From Arthrobacter sp. NicSoilB4 (GTDB lineage: Bacteria; Actinomycetota; Actinomycetes; Actinomycetales; Micrococcaceae), in NCBI RefSeq assembly GCF_019977335.1, contig NZ_AP024653.1:1302001-1366000 (forward strand): a stretch of DNA of 64,000 nt, read 5' to 3'. Below the pieces are notes generated by a model. It saw nothing but the letters and a program-made list of their open reading frames with translations, was not told the origin of the DNA and did no database searches. The number at the start of each line of letters is the position of its first letter. The first letter of the stretch is position 1. Positions 1-8,849 of this stretch are shown one piece after another. Made by a program: the position numbers and the translations under genes.

Positions 1-432
1 AACGTGGTCGGGCTGATGTGGGGCGCCGAGGACCTGCTCGCCTCGCTCGGCGGCACCTCCAGCAGGACCGACGACGGCGCCTACCGTGCGGTCGCGCTGC
101 ACGCCCGCTCCACCGTGCTGCTGGCCGCCCGCGCGTTCGGCAAGGAAGCCGTCGACTCGGTCTACGTCAACATCCCGGACCTTGACGGCCTCGCCGTCGA
201 AGCCCGCGACGCCGTAGCCTCGGGCTTTGGCTCGAAGGCGTGCATCCACCCGAACCAGGTGGCCGTGGTCCGCGGGGCCTACGCGCCGTCCGAGGCTGAG
301 GTCACGGCAGCCGCCGAACTGCTGGCCGCAGCCGCCGATGCAGGCTCTGGTGTCTTCCAGTTCAACGGCAAGATGATCGACGGGCCCATCCTCAAGCACG
401 CCGAATCCACGCTCCGCCGCGCCGGGCGCTAG
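1..432 (+). CDS. HpcH/HpaI aldolase / citrate lyase beta-like CoA-ester lyase (3' part)
   Basis: This is the C-terminal ~143 residues of a CitE/HpcH-like TIM-barrel enzyme; the 5' part lies before the window. Such enzymes cleave or form C-C bonds in CoA esters such as citryl-CoA or malyl-CoA, usually with Mg2+. Visible family marks are the strand MWGAEDL near the window start, the stretch AYVN-like VYVNIPDLDGL, and the late block GFGSKACIHPNQV, which is typical of the substrate-proximal C-terminal region. The frame is open from base 1 and ends at TAG 430-432. The tricarboxylate transport genes downstream fit an organic-acid role, but the repeat array separates them, so a shared operon is not supported. 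The exact substrate cannot be told from the fragment. Confidence 0.85.
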   Translation, partial: NVVGLMWGAEDLLASLGGTSSRTDDGAYRAVALHARSTVLLAARAFGKEAVDSVYVNIPDLDGLAVEARDAVASGFGSKACIHPNQVAVVRGAYAPSEAEVTAAAELLAAAADAGSGVFQFNGKMIDGPILKHAESTLRRAGR

Positions 433-505
433 CTTCTGAGGCTACGGCTTACGTCTTGCCGGCTCGGAGTGTGGCTGCGGCCCGGGCGCCGGGGTTCGAA
501 CCTCG
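433..505. other. Spacer between the CitE-like gene and the repeat array
   Basis: No gene, terminator or clear promoter is seen here. The GGTTCGAACC palindrome near 493 looks like a tRNA T-loop, but no acceptor or anticodon stem fits around it. Confidence 0.5.
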
Positions 506-1447
506 TCGATTCGCCACGAATGGCCGCTATGGCGGGTCGTTTAGCGGCCGTTTGCGTCAGATGGGTGCACTTTCGTGCGCTGCACGTGCCATTGACCGGC
601 GCCCTTGGTTTCTCCGCGGGCCGGTGATCGTGTTCCGCGGTGGGTGTCTCGTCGATTCGCCACGTATGGCCGCTATGGCAGGTCGTTTAGCGGCCATTTG
701 CGTCAGATGCGTGCACCTGGTGCTCAGCACGTGCCGCGGGGTGTCCTGGCTTGCTCCGTGGGGTAGTAGCGGTGTGGCCAAGAGGTCTGCACTTCGTCGA
801 TTCGCCACGTATGGCCGCTATGGCAGGTCGTTTAGCGGCCATTTGCGTCAGATGGGTGTTCCTGGTGCTCAGCACGTGCCCTTGGGTGGCTTGGCTTGCT
901 CCGTGGGGTGGCAAGGGCGCAGTCTTGGCGTCCGGACCTCGTCGTTTCGCCACGTATGGCCGCTATTGCGGGTCGTTTAGCGGCCATTTGCGCCAGATGG
1001 GTGCACCTCGGTGCACAGCATGTGCCATTGGGCGTCCCGGCCTGCTCCGCGGGGTAGTAATGGTGGGGCCAAGAGGTCTGCACTTCGTCGATTCGCCAAA
1101 TATGGCCGCTATGGCAGGTCGTTTAGCGGCCATTTGCGTCAGATGGGTGCACGCTGGTGCGCAGCATGTGCCATTGGGCGTCCCGGCCTGCTCCGCGGGG
1201 TAGTAATGGTGGGGCCAAGAGGTCTGCACTTCGTCGATTCGCCACGTATGGCCGCTATGGCAGGTCGTTTAGCGGCCATTTGCGTCAGATGCGTGCACCT
1301 GGTGCTCAGCACGTGCCGCGGGGTGTCCTGGCTTGCTCCGTGGGGTAGTAGCGGTGGGGCCAAGAGGTCTGCACCTCGTCGTCGATTCGCCACGAATGGC
1401 CGCTATGGCGGGTCGTTTAGCGGCCATTTGCGTCAGATGGGTGCCTG
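506..1447. repeat. Tandem array of seven ~146-bp units with a conserved hairpin core
   Basis: Seven copies begin with TCGATTCGCCAC-like sequence at 506, 652, 797, 942, 1088, 1234 and 1382, giving periods of 146, 145, 145, 146, 146 and 148 bp. Each carries a ~65-bp well-conserved core. At its heart is an inverted repeat, TGGCCGCTA – 12 nt – TAGCGGCCA; copy 1 ends in CCG. The core then runs into TTTGCGTCAGATG. The remaining ~80 bp are also related but more variable. Periods are not multiples of three, so reading frames shift between units, and the long open frames on both strands are by-products of GC-rich repetition. No protein, tRNA or known mobile-element signature was recognised. The function is unknown. 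Confidence 0.9.
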
Positions 1448-1595
1448 ATTGCTCGGAGCCGGGGTCCGCGAGGGATTCAAACGTGACGATTTGGCGTGCT
1501 CAGTGCAGCCCTGCGCATCTAGTGGGCATGCTCCGTGGTGTCCGCTGTGAAAGGTGGACATGCTCAGCGGAGTCCACCGCAAAGTCTGGGCATGC
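1448..1595. repeat. Degenerate short repeats with a small hairpin after the array
   Basis: This stretch holds GCATGCTC-type elements (around 1526, 1558 and 1590) in imperfect direct repeats. It also has a hairpin with arms GGTGGAC and GTCCACC around a 12-nt loop, near 1552-1577. The last element, CATGCTCAGCG, runs into the stop codon of the response regulator on the other strand. The hairpin could help end transcription of that operon, but it has no U-tract. Confidence 0.5.
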
Positions 1596-2330
1596 TCAGC
1601 GCTTCCACAAGTACCTGTTCTCCGGCCGCCCCGCAGCACCGTAGCGGGGGGTGAGCCGGGCGAAGCCGTGGATGACCAGATACTCGAGGTAGCGCCGGGC
1701 GCTGACCCGCGACAAGCCGAGCTGGACGGCCATCCCGGCCGCCGAGACATCCTCCGGGCTGGACTTGAGCGCGTCGATTACGGCGTCCAGTGTGGGCCTG
1801 GACAACCCCTTCGGCAGCCTCGCCAACGGCTCGGCCAGCCGCTCGCCGGCCGGCCCCGCCATGGTGTCCGCGGCGGTGGCCCGGCGGGTCGGCGCAACGA
1901 GGCGGTCGATGCTGTCCTGGTCCAGCGGGCCGGCAGTCCCGCCCGCGGCAAGCTCCCGGCGAAGGAGCAGATACTCGTCGAGCCGTTCATTGAGCGCCTG
2001 GGAGGTGAAGGGCTTCACCAGATAGTGCAGCACCCCGCCGGCCATGGCGCCCCGGACCGTCTCCAGCTCCCTCGACGCCGTGATCACCAGGACGTCCAGG
2101 GCCTGCTGGCGGCCGCGGAGTTGCTGGAGCACGTCCAGGCCGGACATGTCCGGGAGGTGGATGTCCAGCAGGACCAGTTCCGGCCGCAGCTCCGCCGCCA
2201 GATCGAGCCCCTGCTGTCCTGTGTGGGCCAGGCTGACGACGTCGAAGCCGCCGCGGGCCAGCAGGAACCCGTGGTGGATCCCGGCGACTGCCACGTCATC
2301 GTCAATGATGAGGGTGCGAATGGGGCTCAT
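1596..2330 (-). CDS. Response regulator, CitB/DcuR family
   Basis: This 244-aa transcriptional regulator is the output half of a two-component pair. The receiver domain (about residues 4-120) has the acidic pocket IIDDD at 8-12, phospho-acceptor Asp56 in LLDIHLPD, Thr84 and Lys106 in LVKPF. The C-terminal ~80 residues hold a winged-helix-like region (LSRPTLDAVI … GLSRVSARRYLEYL), as in regulators of C4-dicarboxylate and citrate metabolism. Its start overlaps the kinase stop by 4 nt (ATGA), so the two are translationally coupled. The divergent tctCBA operon is the obvious target, by analogy with TctD and DctR systems; that link is inferred from position. Confidence 0.92.
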   Translation of the reverse strand: MSPIRTLIIDDDVAVAGIHHGFLLARGGFDVVSLAHTGQQGLDLAAELRPELVLLDIHLPDMSGLDVLQQLRGRQQALDVLVITASRELETVRGAMAGGVLHYLVKPFTSQALNERLDEYLLLRRELAAGGTAGPLDQDSIDRLVAPTRRATAADTMAGPAGERLAEPLARLPKGLSRPTLDAVIDALKSSPEDVSAAGMAVQLGLSRVSARRYLEYLVIHGFARLTPRYGAAGRPENRYLWKR

Positions 2331-3907
2331 TGTTTTTGTAGTTCCGCCTCTCTTGTCCTGAGTACCACCGTAAAGCAGGCGCCGCCCAGCGCGGATTGCG
2401 ACACCGCGGCCCCGCCGCCCCGGCGCAGGGCCACCCGCTGGACCAGCGCCAGCCCAAAGCCGCGGCTGTTGATCCCTTCGGCGGGTTTGGTGGTGACGCC
2501 GGCCTCGAAGACGGCCGCACGCTCGGCCTCTGGCACGCCGGGGCCGTCGTCCTCGACCGTGATGGTGCGCTCGCCGTCGGGAGACTCCTCCAGCCGGACA
2601 GCCACGGTGCTGTCGTAGCCGGCGGCGTCCACGGCGTTATCGACCAGGTTCCCCAGGGCCGTAATGACGTCCCCGGTCCCGTCCGGCGTGCACACCGAAT
2701 CCGGACTGACAAGGAGCTCGACGCCGCGCTCGGCGCAGACCGTGGACTTGGCAATCAGCAGCGCCCGGACATCGTGATCGGTGATTCCTGCGGCGAGCGG
2801 GCGGCTGACGAAGGCGGCGTCGCTGTGGCTCCGGCCCAGGTACTGGACGGCCTTGTCCTGCTCGCCCAGCTCCAGGAGGCCCGAGATGACGTGCAGCTTG
2901 TTGGCGAATTCGTGCGCCTGGGCCCGGAGTGCCTGCGTCACGTCCAGGGCGCCGTCGCGGTCGCGGAGGATCGTATGGAGCTCGGTGCGGTCGCGGAGAA
3001 TAAGGACCTTGCCGACCTCCCGGCCGTCCACCGTCGCCGCGTTGACCTTGCCCAGCAGGATCCGCTCCCCGGAGAGCACCAGCTCCTCTGTGGCTGATCC
3101 GGCCGTCAGCATCCGGCGGATCCCGGGTTCCAGGCATTCGCTGGCTGGCTTTCCGGCGATCTCCCCGCCTAGGCCCAGCAGCCGGCGGGCCTCGTCGTTG
3201 ACCAGCGCCACGTTACCGTCGGCGTCGACGGCGACCAGTCCCTCGCCCAGGCCGTGCAGCATCGCGTCGCGGGTCTCGAGGAGCGCAGCGATCTCCTCCG
3301 GCTCCAGCTTGTAGATCCGGCGCCACACGAGCTTGGAGATGTACATCGCCCCCAGCGATCCGAGCAGCGCCGCCCCGAGGAGCCAGCCGAACAGCTGCGG
3401 AAGGTCCTCGTAGAGGTCCTCGGCCAGGGTGGTTTCGAGCACGCCGACCGAGGCCGAGCCGATCACGGTGCCGCCGCCGTCAAAGATGGGAACCTTGACC
3501 CGCCAGGATTCACCCAGGGTTCCTGTCTGGGTGCCGACGTAGATCTCGCCGGACAGCGGTACTGACGGATCGGTGGAAACGGGCCTGCCGATTTCCGCCG
3601 GGTTCGGATGGGACTGCCGGACGCCGTTCCGGTCCGTCACCACCACGTAGGTGACGTTCGATGCCTGCCGGATGACCTCGGCGATGGGCTGGATGATCTG
3701 GGCCGGCTGCGGGGTCCCGAAAGCATGCACCACCGAGGGCAGCCGGGCCACACTTTCGGCGACGCCGATCAGCCTGCCCTTGTAGGCGTCCCTGAGCTGC
3801 TGTTCCTGCATCCGGATGGTCACGGCCCCCACTGCCGTCAGGACGGCCAGCACAATGGCGAGCTGCAGCGCCACCAGCTGGAAGCGTAAGGGAATCCTGT
3901 GAACCAT
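2327..3907 (-). CDS. Sensor histidine kinase, CitA/DcuS family
   Basis: This is a membrane sensor of about 526 residues. It has an N-terminal TM helix (LVALQLAIVLAVLTAVGAV), a periplasmic PAS-like (PDC/sCACHE) domain, a second TM helix (FGWLLGAALLGSLGAMYI), a cytoplasmic PAS domain (GLVAVDADGNVALVN), the H-box AQAHEFANKLH characteristic of the CitA/DcuS group, and an ATPase domain with NLVDNAVDAA (N box), DDGPGVP (G1) and GFGLALV (G2). Family members sense extracytoplasmic citrate or dicarboxylates. I chose the ATG at 3907, preceded by GGGAAAC; an upstream in-frame start at 3940 would add 11 residues that look unlike the family. It is divergent from tctC. Confidence 0.92.
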   Translation of the reverse strand: MVHRIPLRFQLVALQLAIVLAVLTAVGAVTIRMQEQQLRDAYKGRLIGVAESVARLPSVVHAFGTPQPAQIIQPIAEVIRQASNVTYVVVTDRNGVRQSHPNPAEIGRPVSTDPSVPLSGEIYVGTQTGTLGESWRVKVPIFDGGGTVIGSASVGVLETTLAEDLYEDLPQLFGWLLGAALLGSLGAMYISKLVWRRIYKLEPEEIAALLETRDAMLHGLGEGLVAVDADGNVALVNDEARRLLGLGGEIAGKPASECLEPGIRRMLTAGSATEELVLSGERILLGKVNAATVDGREVGKVLILRDRTELHTILRDRDGALDVTQALRAQAHEFANKLHVISGLLELGEQDKAVQYLGRSHSDAAFVSRPLAAGITDHDVRALLIAKSTVCAERGVELLVSPDSVCTPDGTGDVITALGNLVDNAVDAAGYDSTVAVRLEESPDGERTITVEDDGPGVPEAERAAVFEAGVTTKPAEGINSRGFGLALVQRVALRRGGGAAVSQSALGGACFTVVLRTREAELQKQ

Positions 3908-3965
3908 GTCACAAGTTTCCCATCCGGCGCCGGCCCCCACGTCCCAAACCCGGGCTCCGGGCCGT

Positions 3966-4060
3966 GACCAATATGACCACTACTACCTCTATGGCCAAAT
4001 TCTGGCCCCCGCGCCGGGCCGCTCCTAGTCTCTGGGAAGTGATTCCGATGACGTGCGTCA
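3966..4060. promoter_or_regulatory. Divergent control region of the kinase and tctC genes with candidate operators
   Basis: Three symmetric or repeated elements sit in the 173-bp gap. They are a direct repeat TGACCAATA TGACCACTA (about 3966-3983), an inverted repeat GGCCA-AATTC-TGGCC (3993-4007), and TGACG-TG-CGTCA (4049-4060), which lies just before the tctC ribosome-binding site. A TAGTCT hexamer at about 4026 could be the -10 for tctC. That any of these binds the response regulator is an inference. Confidence 0.4.
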
Positions 4061-4080
4061 CATTTCAACAAGGAGAAACC

Positions 4081-5115
4081 ATGACCTCCCACTACAATTT
4101 CACGCTGCCCAGCTTCACCCGCCGTGCTGCGCTCGCTGCCGGGGCGGCCGGCGTCGTCCTCGCCCTGTCGGCCTGTGCCGGCGGTGCCAGCGGCGCGGCG
4201 GCAGGCCAGAGCGGTGCGGCAGCCGACCCCATCAAGAAGCTCAGCATCATTGTTCCGGCCAACCCGGGCGGCGGCTGGGACCAGACGGGCCGTGCGATGC
4301 AGCAGGACCTGCAGTCCAACAAACTCGTCACCTCCGCCCAGGTCAGCAACATCGGCGGCGGCGGCGGCACGAACGGCCTGGCCAAGCTTGCCACCGAAAA
4401 GGACGCCAACACCCTTATGGTGATGGGCTACGTCATGGTGGGCGCCGTGGAAACCAACGCCGCCAAGACCCGGCTGGAAGACACCACCCCGATTGCGCGC
4501 CTGACCGAGGAGCCCCTGGTCCTGGTGGTCCCCGCGTCGTCCAAGTACCAGTCCGTTCAGGACCTCGTGGACGACATCAAGGCCAACGGCAAGGGCGTGG
4601 CGATCACCGGCGGTTCGGCCGGCGGCGCGGACCACATCCTGGCCGGCCAGATCCTCAAGTCCCAGGGCGTCGCATCGGACAAGCTCAACTACATCGGCTA
4701 TTCCGGCGGCGGCGAATCGATCGCTGCCCTGCTCGGCAACAAGGTCCAGGCCGGCATCTCCGGCGTTGGGGAGTACGCCGAGCAGGTCAAAGCCGGCAAG
4801 GTCCGGGCGCTCGCCGTCTCCGGCACGTCCGAGGTGCCGGCCCTGCCGGGCGTCAAGCCGCTGAAAGACCAGGGCATCGACGTCGTACTGACCAACTGGC
4901 GCGGTGTGGTGGCGCCGGGGTCCATCGATGACGCGCAGAAGGCGAAGCTGACCGAGGTTGTCACCAAGCTGCACGGCACGGAGGCCTGGAAGGCCACCCT
5001 GGCCAAGAACAACTGGGACGACGCCTTCCTCGCCGGTGACGGCTTCAAGACCTTCCTCACCGAGGACATCGCCAAGGTCAAGACCACTCTCACTGAGATC
5101 GGCCTGGTCAAGTAA
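4081..5115 (+). CDS. tctC: Tripartite tricarboxylate transporter, substrate-binding lipoprotein
   Basis: This 344-aa extracytoplasmic receptor of the TTT family (Bug/TctC) captures citrate or a related carboxylate and delivers it to TctAB. The N-terminus carries a lipobox LSAC with Cys32, preceded by a TRR that gives a Tat-like flavour. The mature domain shows the family pattern IIVPANPGGGWDQTGR, a later GGSAGGADHI loop, and a C-terminal region ending in KTTLTEIGLVK. The ATG at 4081 has a strong Shine-Dalgarno (AAGGAG) 7 nt upstream; longer in-frame extensions have none. tctB follows 2 nt after the stop. Confidence 0.93.
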   Translation: MTSHYNFTLPSFTRRAALAAGAAGVVLALSACAGGASGAAAGQSGAAADPIKKLSIIVPANPGGGWDQTGRAMQQDLQSNKLVTSAQVSNIGGGGGTNGLAKLATEKDANTLMVMGYVMVGAVETNAAKTRLEDTTPIARLTEEPLVLVVPASSKYQSVQDLVDDIKANGKGVAITGGSAGGADHILAGQILKSQGVASDKLNYIGYSGGGESIAALLGNKVQAGISGVGEYAEQVKAGKVRALAVSGTSEVPALPGVKPLKDQGIDVVLTNWRGVVAPGSIDDAQKAKLTEVVTKLHGTEAWKATLAKNNWDDAFLAGDGFKTFLTEDIAKVKTTLTEIGLVK

Positions 5116-5117
5116 CA

Positions 5118-5639
5118 ATGTCCGTCCAAGTCAGCACGCCCGCGAAGCGGCCCACGGGGGAGATCCTCTTCGCCCTGGTGTTCGTGAGCGTGGGCGCGGC
5201 CGGCCTCCTGGCGGCGGGATCCATTCCGATCCCGCCGTCGGAGACCGGCATCGGCCCGCGGGCCTTCCCCTACATCGTGTGCACCATGCTGGTGATCGTC
5301 GGCACGGGCATCGTCGCCCAGGTGTTCCGCGGCAAGGTAGGCCAGGCCGAGGAAAGCGAAGACCTCGACGCCACCGCCAAGACCGACTGGATCGCCCTGG
5401 CGAAACTCGTGGGCTTCGTGGTCCTCCACATCTTCCTGATCGAACCGGCCGGTTGGCCCGTTGCCGCGGCCGTGCTGTTCAGCGGGGCGGCGTGGTCGCT
5501 TGAGGCCAAACCGCTCTGGAAGGCGGTCATAATTTCCGTGGTGCTGGCGCTCGTGCTGCAGTACGTCTTCGGCGGACTGCTGGGCGTCTCCCTGCCGCCG
5601 GGGCCGCTGCTTGAGGGGGTGCCGTTCTTCCATGGATAG
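5118..5639 (+). CDS. tctB: Tripartite tricarboxylate transporter, small membrane subunit
   Basis: This 173-aa membrane protein has about four hydrophobic segments. They include [38 protein letters not shown] and a late stretch [17 protein letters not shown]. The segment [15 protein letters not shown] is the usual TctB signature after the first helix. Its length fits the family (about 140-180). It begins 2 nt after tctC and its last codons overlap the tctA start by 8 nt, consistent with coupled translation of the TctA-TctB permease. Confidence 0.9.
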   Translation: MSVQVSTPAKRPTGEILFALVFVSVGAAGLLAAGSIPIPPSETGIGPRAFPYIVCTMLVIVGTGIVAQVFRGKVGQAEESEDLDATAKTDWIALAKLVGFVVLHIFLIEPAGWPVAAAVLFSGAAWSLEAKPLWKAVIISVVLALVLQYVFGGLLGVSLPPGPLLEGVPFFHG

Positions 5640-7164
5640 CTTCATGTTGCTCCTGGAGGGCTTCTCGACGGCGCTTCAGCCGGTCTACCTGCTGTACGCC
5701 CTGGGCGGCGTCTTCGTCGGCACCGCCGTCGGCGTGCTGCCCGGCATCGGTCCGGCGATGACCGTCGCGCTCCTGATGCCCATCACCTACGCGCTGGATC
5801 CCGCGGCCGCCCTGATCGTGTTCGCCGGCATCTACTACGGCGGCATGTACGGCGGCTCCACCACGTCCATCCTGCTCAACACGCCCGGCGAATCGTCCTC
5901 GATCGTCACGGCGCTCGAGGGCAACAAGATGGCCAAGGCAGGCCGGGGCGCCGCGGCACTGGCGACGGCGGCGATCGGCTCGTTCGTCGCCGGCACCATC
6001 GCGACCGTGCTGCTGTCCTTCCTGGCGCCCGTCGTCGCGGAACTGGCCGTGGGCCTGGGGCCCGTGGACTACGTGGCACTTATGGTGGTGGCGTTCCTCA
6101 CCGTCGGCGCCCTGCTGGGCGCCTCCGTGCTGCGCGGCCTCGCGTCACTGGCGCTGGGGCTGTTCATCGGGATGATCGGCATCGACGACAGCACCGCGCA
6201 GCAGCGGTTCACCTTCGACAACCCCACGCTCGTTGACGGCATCGACATGGTCCTGGTGGCTGTGGGCCTCTTCGCCCTCGGCGAGGCCCTGTACGTGGCC
6301 TCCAAGCTGCGGCACGGGCCGGTCGAGGTCATCCCGGTCAGCAAGGGCAAAAACGCCTGGCTGTCCAGGGAGGACTGGAAACGGTCCTGGAAGCCCTGGC
6401 TGCGGGGCACCTTCATCGGATTCCCGATCGGCACGGTGCCCGCAGGCGGCGCGGACGTCTCCACCTTCCTGTCTTACGCCGCGGAACGGAAACTGGCCAA
6501 GGGCGCGAACAAGGCACAGTTCGGCAAGGGGGCCATCGAAGGCGTCGCGGGTCCGGAAGCGGCGAACAACGCCGCTGCCGCCGGCGTCCTGGTCCCGCTG
6601 CTGACGCTCGGAATCCCGACGACGGCGACAGCGGCCATGATGCTCACCGCGTTCCAGCGCTACCAGATCCAGCCCGGGCCGCTCCTGTTCGAGAACCAGG
6701 GCGCTCTCGTGTGGACCCTGATCGCCTCGCTGTATGTCGGCAACCTGATGCTGCTGGTGCTCAACCTGCCGCTGGTCGGGCTCTGGGTGAAGATCCTGCA
6801 GATCCCGCGGCCCTACCTGTACGCAGGCATCCTGGTCTTCGCGGCCCTGGGCGCCTTCTCGGTGAACTTCGCCGCGGCCGACGTCGGCATCCTGCTGGTG
6901 GTGGGCATCCTGGGCTACTTCATGCGCCGCTACGGCTATCCCGTGGCGCCCATGGTGGTGGCGATGATCCTCGGGCCGATGTTCGAAGTGCAGCTGCGGC
7001 GCTCGCTGCAGCTGTCCCAGAACGATCCCGCGGCCCTGTTCTCATCGCCGTTCGCGGTGGTGGTCTATGTCTCCATGGCGCTGATCTTCGTCGGCTCCTG
7101 GTGGCTCCGCCGCCGGCAGGCTTCCCTGGAGGCAGCGCCGGTGAAGGACGAGTTGTCGGTCTAG
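5632..7164 (+). CDS. tctA: Tripartite tricarboxylate transporter, large membrane subunit
   Basis: This 510-aa permease has about 11-12 TM segments and forms the channel of the TTT carrier with TctB, driven by an ion gradient. Family motifs are [17 protein letters not shown] near residues 38-54, [20 protein letters not shown] at 73-92, and a second copy-like block [15 protein letters not shown] followed by [15 protein letters not shown]. The ATG at 5632 gives the expected N-terminus [11 protein letters not shown]; the upstream in-frame start adds a non-family leader and has no better ribosome site. A strong palindrome follows the gene. Confidence 0.95.
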   Translation: MDSFMLLLEGFSTALQPVYLLYALGGVFVGTAVGVLPGIGPAMTVALLMPITYALDPAAALIVFAGIYYGGMYGGSTTSILLNTPGESSSIVTALEGNKMAKAGRGAAALATAAIGSFVAGTIATVLLSFLAPVVAELAVGLGPVDYVALMVVAFLTVGALLGASVLRGLASLALGLFIGMIGIDDSTAQQRFTFDNPTLVDGIDMVLVAVGLFALGEALYVASKLRHGPVEVIPVSKGKNAWLSREDWKRSWKPWLRGTFIGFPIGTVPAGGADVSTFLSYAAERKLAKGANKAQFGKGAIEGVAGPEAANNAAAAGVLVPLLTLGIPTTATAAMMLTAFQRYQIQPGPLLFENQGALVWTLIASLYVGNLMLLVLNLPLVGLWVKILQIPRPYLYAGILVFAALGAFSVNFAAADVGILLVVGILGYFMRRYGYPVAPMVVAMILGPMFEVQLRRSLQLSQNDPAALFSSPFAVVVYVSMALIFVGSWWLRRRQASLEAAPVKDELSV

Positions 7165-7187
7165 ACGGCAGGCTCCTCCCGATTCGC

Positions 7188-7229
7188 CGCAGAAGGCCGG
7201 AATGGTGACCACCATTCCGGCCTTCTGCG
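7188..7229. terminator. Bidirectional hairpin terminator between tctA and the LMF gene
   Basis: A perfect 42-bp palindrome has 20-bp arms starting CGCAGAAGGCCGGAATGG and only two central bases unpaired in the DNA. It lies between convergent genes. No U-tract follows on either side, as is common in actinobacteria. Confidence 0.8.
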
Positions 7230-7266
7230 TCCGGCGGCTCTGTGCCCGGCCTTCTGTGCACGGAAC

Positions 7267-8745
7267 TCAGTCCTCCGGCGGCAGGGACAGCGGCGGGATG
7301 GACTCGTAGAGCGGGATCCGGACCCAGCGCTCGCCGGTGGCACGGAACTCCTTCCGGGTGGCAAAGCGGTACAGGTAGCTGCGGGCCCGCACCCAGTGTG
7401 GCCGGGCGCCGTCGAACGGGTCATGCCGCAACAGCCGCAGGGTGCGGCGGTCGGCCTCCAGCAGCCTGGCCAGGAAGGCGTAGAACCACTCCTCGTGCAC
7501 GGTGCGCAGCGGCAGGAACCACATCAGCCAGTCGAGGCGCAGGTGGTACGGCGCCCACTGGCGCGGGATGCGGCGGACGTCGCCGGGCTTGCCGCGGAAG
7601 CCGTATTCCCGCCAGTCCGCAGTGTCGTCGGGCTCGGCGTCGAGCGTTCCCTCCACCGCGATTTCGATCCGCTGCTTGGTGACCGTGCCAAAGGCGCCAT
7701 AGGTGTTCCCCAGTTGCCAGCGGTTGAAGGCCGCGTTCATCAGTTGGTAGTGGGAGACCAGGTTCTGGACCGGGCGGTAGCTGAGCACCACCAGGAGCAC
7801 TGTGGCGACCAGAACCACCACCAGCCACGCGACCGGCGCCTGGGTCCCGGAACCCGCACCCGTGCCGGCCGCCGCGTGCCAGTCGAGCGGGATTGCCGGG
7901 ACCACGGCATGCGCCACGGGGTCGCTGACCGCGGCGAAGGCGAGCAGGATCGCCATCCAGTTGAGCCAGGCGAAGTTCCCGCTCGCCACCAGCCAGAGCT
8001 GGGTGAAAATAATGATTCCCGCCGCCGCACTGGCCAGCGGCTGCGGGGCAAAGAGGAAGAACGGCACCACCAGCTGGGCGAAATGGTTGCCGAGGACCTC
8101 CAGCCTGTGCCACGCCTTGGGCAGCAAATGCGCCTGCCGGCTGAGCGGACCCGGCATCGGCTGGGTCTCGTGGTGGTAGTACAGGGCGGTGAGGTCGCGC
8201 CACTCCCGGCCGCCGCGGATCTTGATCATGCCGGCACCAAACTCGAGCCGGAACACCAGCCAGGCCAGCAGGATCAGGATGGTCCGCGGCGGGGGAGCCT
8301 GGTCGGAGCCGAGGAAGGCCACAATGAACCCGGCCTCCAGCAACAGCATCTCCCAGCCGAAGCCATAGAACGTCTGGCCCACATTGACGATCGACATGTA
8401 CAGCAGCCACAGGGCCAGGAACGCCAGCATCGGAACCCACGGCGGGCCCAGCTGAGGCAGGCCCAGGACGATCGTGGCGGCAATCGCCATGCCGGCCCCA
8501 CAGACGGCCCCCAGCAGCCGGTCCGAGTAGCGCCAACTGAACAGGGTGGGCCTGCGCAGCCGGCGGGAGCGTGCCAGGTAATCTGGGACCGGCAACAGGC
8601 CGCGCTCGCCGAGAAGGGCCGGAAACTGGTTGAACGAGGACAGGAAGGCCACAAAATAAATGGCGGCGATGCCGCGCTGCAGCACCTGCCGGGCGAACTC
8701 GTACTCCGGCGCGTCAAACCAGGCCGTCCACTCCACGATCCCCAC
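7267..8745 (-). CDS. Lipase maturation factor family protein
   Basis: This is a multi-pass membrane protein of about 492 residues related to vertebrate LMF1, which helps fold secreted lipases in the ER. Bacterial members are common but their clients are unknown. It has about nine hydrophobic segments. A central soluble piece contains [15 protein letters not shown] and [18 protein letters not shown], and a C-terminal soluble domain contains [18 protein letters not shown] and [16 protein letters not shown]. These are hallmarks of the family. The GTG at 8745 ([13 protein letters not shown]) fits family N-termini; an in-frame start at 8823 would overlap the region just before dxr. It is convergent with tctA and divergent from dxr. 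Confidence 0.85.
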   Translation of the reverse strand: MGIVEWTAWFDAPEYEFARQVLQRGIAAIYFVAFLSSFNQFPALLGERGLLPVPDYLARSRRLRRPTLFSWRYSDRLLGAVCGAGMAIAATIVLGLPQLGPPWVPMLAFLALWLLYMSIVNVGQTFYGFGWEMLLLEAGFIVAFLGSDQAPPPRTILILLAWLVFRLEFGAGMIKIRGGREWRDLTALYYHHETQPMPGPLSRQAHLLPKAWHRLEVLGNHFAQLVVPFFLFAPQPLASAAAGIIIFTQLWLVASGNFAWLNWMAILLAFAAVSDPVAHAVVPAIPLDWHAAAGTGAGSGTQAPVAWLVVVLVATVLLVVLSYRPVQNLVSHYQLMNAAFNRWQLGNTYGAFGTVTKQRIEIAVEGTLDAEPDDTADWREYGFRGKPGDVRRIPRQWAPYHLRLDWLMWFLPLRTVHEEWFYAFLARLLEADRRTLRLLRHDPFDGARPHWVRARSYLYRFATRKEFRATGERWVRIPLYESIPPLSLPPED

Positions 8746-8837
8746 GTTACGCCTGCGGTCGGGGGCGTCAACGGACGGCGCCACCGGACGGCGCCACCCC
8801 GGCCTCGATGGGAACCCGAGCACCGAACGCGGTGCGG

Positions 8838-8849
8838 GATACTGGAACC
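8838..8849 (+). promoter_or_regulatory. -10-like hexamer for leaderless dxr
   Basis: GATACT at 8838-8843 ends 6 nt before the dxr ATG, so transcription would begin at or next to the start codon. No ribosome-binding site precedes the ATG. Confidence 0.5.

Noticed and set aside
485..520. tRNA-like T-arm (GGTTCGAACC)
   Set aside because: No acceptor, D or anticodon stem fits around it, and the other array copies lack the loop.
506..1447. CRISPR array
   Set aside because: The inter-core segments are related to each other rather than unique spacers, the unit is far too long, and no cas genes are near.
456..1448. Several overlapping open frames of 60-170 codons on both strands in the repeat array
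   Set aside because: They repeat the same peptide scraps on both strands, shift frame from unit to unit, lack ribosome sites and resemble no protein.
1554..2618. 354-codon plus-strand frame across the response regulator
   Set aside because: It is antisense to a clear receiver-domain protein and has no family features.
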